This document shows positions 62,485-64,000 of a DNA stretch of 64,000 bases, in pieces (the stretch's first letter is position 1; each line of letters starts with the position of its first letter). The DNA lies in assembly GCF_000482325.1 (NCBI RefSeq), contig NZ_AXVA01000005.1, positions 62,001 to 126,000 on the forward strand. The letters are read 5' to 3'. The notes below the pieces were generated by a model. That model was not told the DNA's origin and did not search any database. It saw nothing but the letters and a program-made list of their open reading frames with translations. The translations under genes and the position numbers were made by a program. The DNA is from Bacillus sp. UNC438CL73TsuS30. GTDB lineage: Bacteria > Bacillota > Bacilli > Bacillales > Cytobacillaceae.

Positions 62485-63672
62485 ATGTCTAATATTATTG
62501 CAATCAATGCCGGCAGTTCATCCTTAAAGTTTCAATTATTTGAAATGCCAAGTGAGAATGTTATTACAAAAGGGTTAATTGAAAGAATCGGCTTAAAAGA
62601 TTCTATTTTTAATATCACAGCACATGGAGAAAAAATTCAAGAAATCATAGATATTCCGAATCATGACGTAGCAGTTAAGATGCTTCTAGATAAACTAACA
62701 ACGCTCGGAATCATTCAATCATTAAACGAAATTGAAGGAATAGGACATCGTGTAGTGCATGGAGGGGAAACCTTTAATGATTCTGTCCTAATTACGGATG
62801 AAGTTTTGGCTAAAATAGAAGAACTATCGGAATTAGCACCTTTACACAATCCGGCAAATATTACGGGTATTAGAGCTTTTCAAGCGGTATTGCCAAACGT
62901 CCCGGCAGTTGCTGTCTTTGACACAGCCTTCCATCAAACAATGCCTGAAAGCTCTTTTTTATATAGCCTTCCATATGAATACTACAAAAATTATGGGATT
63001 CGAAAATATGGTTTCCATGGTACGTCCCATAAATATGTTTCACAGCGTGCCGCTGAGCTATTAGGTCGTCCAGTTGAACAACTGCGCCTTATATCCTGCC
63101 ACTTAGGGAATGGAGCAAGTATTGCGGCTATTGAAGGCGGTAAATCAATAGACACTTCAATGGGCTTTACGCCACTTGCAGGAGTTACAATGGGTACGCG
63201 TTCAGGAAATATTGACCCTGCGTTGATTCCATATATTATGGAAAAAACGAATAAAACGGCTGAGGAAGTTCTTGATATTTTAAATAAAAAGAGTGGAATG
63301 CTGGCTGTTTCTGGTTTTTCAAGTGACCTAAGGGATATTGAAATTCAAGCGAAACAAGGAAATGCCCGGGCAAAACTTGCATTAGATGTATTCGCAAACA
63401 GAATTCATAAATACATTGGTTCCTATGCTTCCCGTATGTATGGTGTGGATGCGATTATTTTTACTGCGGGAATCGGCGAAAACAGCGATGTGATTAGAGA
63501 AAATGTTCTTAAAGGGTTAGAATTCATGGGAGTTTACTGGGATCCTGCCCTTAATAAGGTTAGAGGAGAAGAAGCCTTCATTAATTATCCTCACTCACCT
63601 GTTAAAGTAATGATCATCCCGACAAACGAAGAAGTAATGATTGCCCGCGACGTCGTTCGTTTGGCAAATTAG
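62485..63672 (+). CDS. ackA: Acetate kinase
   Basis: A 395-aa kinase interconverting acetyl phosphate plus ADP with acetate plus ATP. ASKHA-fold motifs are [12 protein letters not shown] at the start, [30 protein letters not shown] and the C-terminal [12 protein letters not shown] 62485 follows GAAGGAG; the frame from 62389 has no ribosome site. The perfect cre site upstream places it under CcpA activation for acetate overflow, opposite in logic to acsA. Confidence 0.96.
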   Translation: MSNIIAINAGSSSLKFQLFEMPSENVITKGLIERIGLKDSIFNITAHGEKIQEIIDIPNHDVAVKMLLDKLTTLGIIQSLNEIEGIGHRVVHGGETFNDSVLITDEVLAKIEELSELAPLHNPANITGIRAFQAVLPNVPAVAVFDTAFHQTMPESSFLYSLPYEYYKNYGIRKYGFHGTSHKYVSQRAAELLGRPVEQLRLISCHLGNGASIAAIEGGKSIDTSMGFTPLAGVTMGTRSGNIDPALIPYIMEKTNKTAEEVLDILNKKSGMLAVSGFSSDLRDIEIQAKQGNARAKLALDVFANRIHKYIGSYASRMYGVDAIIFTAGIGENSDVIRENVLKGLEFMGVYWDPALNKVRGEEAFINYPHSPVKVMIIPTNEEVMIARDVVRLAN

Positions 63673-63682
63673 GACTTAATTT

Positions 63683-63720
63683 AAAAAGCAAAGTCTCTCT
63701 AAAGGGATTTTGCTTTTTTT
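63683..63720 (+). terminator. Terminator after ackA
   Basis: A stem AAAAAGCAAAGTCTC / GGGATTTTGCTTTTT with wobble positions, followed by a T run. Confidence 0.78.
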
Positions 63721-63781
63721 AATCCTTCCGTTTCTTTATGCTATACTTAAAGAAAGAATTGGAAACAGGAGGAGTGTTTTC

Positions 63782-64000
63782 ATGCCGCTCTCAGACAGGG
63801 AGAAAAACGTCTTGAAGGAAATAAGGGAATGGGAAAATCATTTATTCAGTTATGAAGTAAATGACTTTCAATTGACCTATGAAAAATACTTAGAGCGTTC
63901 CTTTTTACTTTTACCCAAAACGGTTCAAAAAAAGTTTTTTCTATTAGTCGACAACTGGTTGTTTCACTTACATGGCATGATTCAGGGTTCCCAGCTTCAG
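63782..64000 (+). CDS. EcsC-family protein (N-terminal part)
   Basis: The first 73 codons of a gene that runs off the right edge. ATG 63782 follows AGGAGGAGTG. The start LSDREKNVLKEIREWENHLFSYEVNDFQLTYEKYLERSF (residues 3-41) has the alternating charged/aromatic pattern of EcsC-domain proteins, which are associated with secretion/ABC transporter loci in Bacillus but have no known enzymatic role. Only the N-terminus is visible, so the family call is moderate. Confidence 0.6.
   Translation, partial: MPLSDREKNVLKEIREWENHLFSYEVNDFQLTYEKYLERSFLLLPKTVQKKFFLLVDNWLFHLHGMIQGSQLQ

Overview
This window is a low-GC chromosomal segment from an endospore-forming Bacillaceae. The gene content and order closely follow the Bacillus subtilis ytfP-ytgP to ackA region: ytfP, murJ/ytgP, rsuA, then pepV, thpR, ytlR, amyX, ytmP, ytzH, trmB, ytnP, ytoP, ytpP, ytpQ, sftA, murC, ytxGHJ, aroA, ccpA, acuCBA, acsA, tyrS, rpsD, GGDEF gene, ytsP, refZ, ezrA, nifZ, thiI, sspA, ytcI, nadK2, sppA, yteJ, ytfI, ytfJ, tpx, ytxK and ackA. 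Sporulation genes (cse60, refZ, an alpha/beta SASP, gerW-type ytfJ), a sigma-B-type promoter, bacillithiol redox protein YtxJ and a tyrosine T-box all fit a Bacillus-like host. An interspersed intergenic element before murJ resembles ones I know from Neobacillus/Mesobacillus-type genomes. The genus is inference. There is no phage, transposase, CRISPR array, rRNA or tRNA.

Layout. 1-1011: the start of apbE (runs off the left edge), a small membrane-anchored protein ending in a flavinylation-like tag, and cse60. 1022-5020: FAD oxidoreductase, MurJ-type flippase, RsuA. 5073-11852: an accessory stretch with a TolB-like exported protein, long-form SpeD, an ATPase, a tubby-like protein, an AHSA1/ArsR pair with a palindromic operator, an amino-acid permease, a 44-aa ORF and YtzE. 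12369-28388: conserved housekeeping block from pepV to murC. 28426-33782: M29 peptidase, ytxGHJ stress operon, aroA, ccpA. 33818-38242: divergent acuABC/acsA with a cre site. 38243-43477: a 700-bp gap, a class A PBP, and T-box-controlled tyrS. 43543-43792: a 52-bp tandem array of hairpins. 43884-53838: small membrane protein, rpsD with its leader, diguanylate cyclase, methionine gamma-lyase, free-Met-sulfoxide reductase, refZ, ezrA, nifZ-thiI, sspA. 54021-64000: ytcI, rarD, nadK2, sppA-yteJ, ytfI-ytfJ, tpx, ytxK, ackA under a cre-activated promoter, and the start of an EcsC-family gene.

How genes work together. CcpA is encoded here and two matching cre sites lie here: one in the acuA/acsA divergent region (acetate use) and one about 55 bp upstream of the predicted ackA start (acetate overflow). 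AcuA/AcuC are the known acetylation/deacetylation switch for AcsA, whose target lysine is present as K549. NifZ supplies sulfur to ThiI. SppA and YteJ form a protease-inhibitor pair. YtxG/H/J lie behind a sigma-B-type promoter.

The most interesting observations are the apbE-linked minimal flavinylation-tag protein, the 52-bp array with invariant complementary arms, and a near-identical 21-bp palindrome shared by the aroA and amino-acid-permease upstream regions. None is experimentally supported from sequence alone. Most of the window is ordinary core genome.
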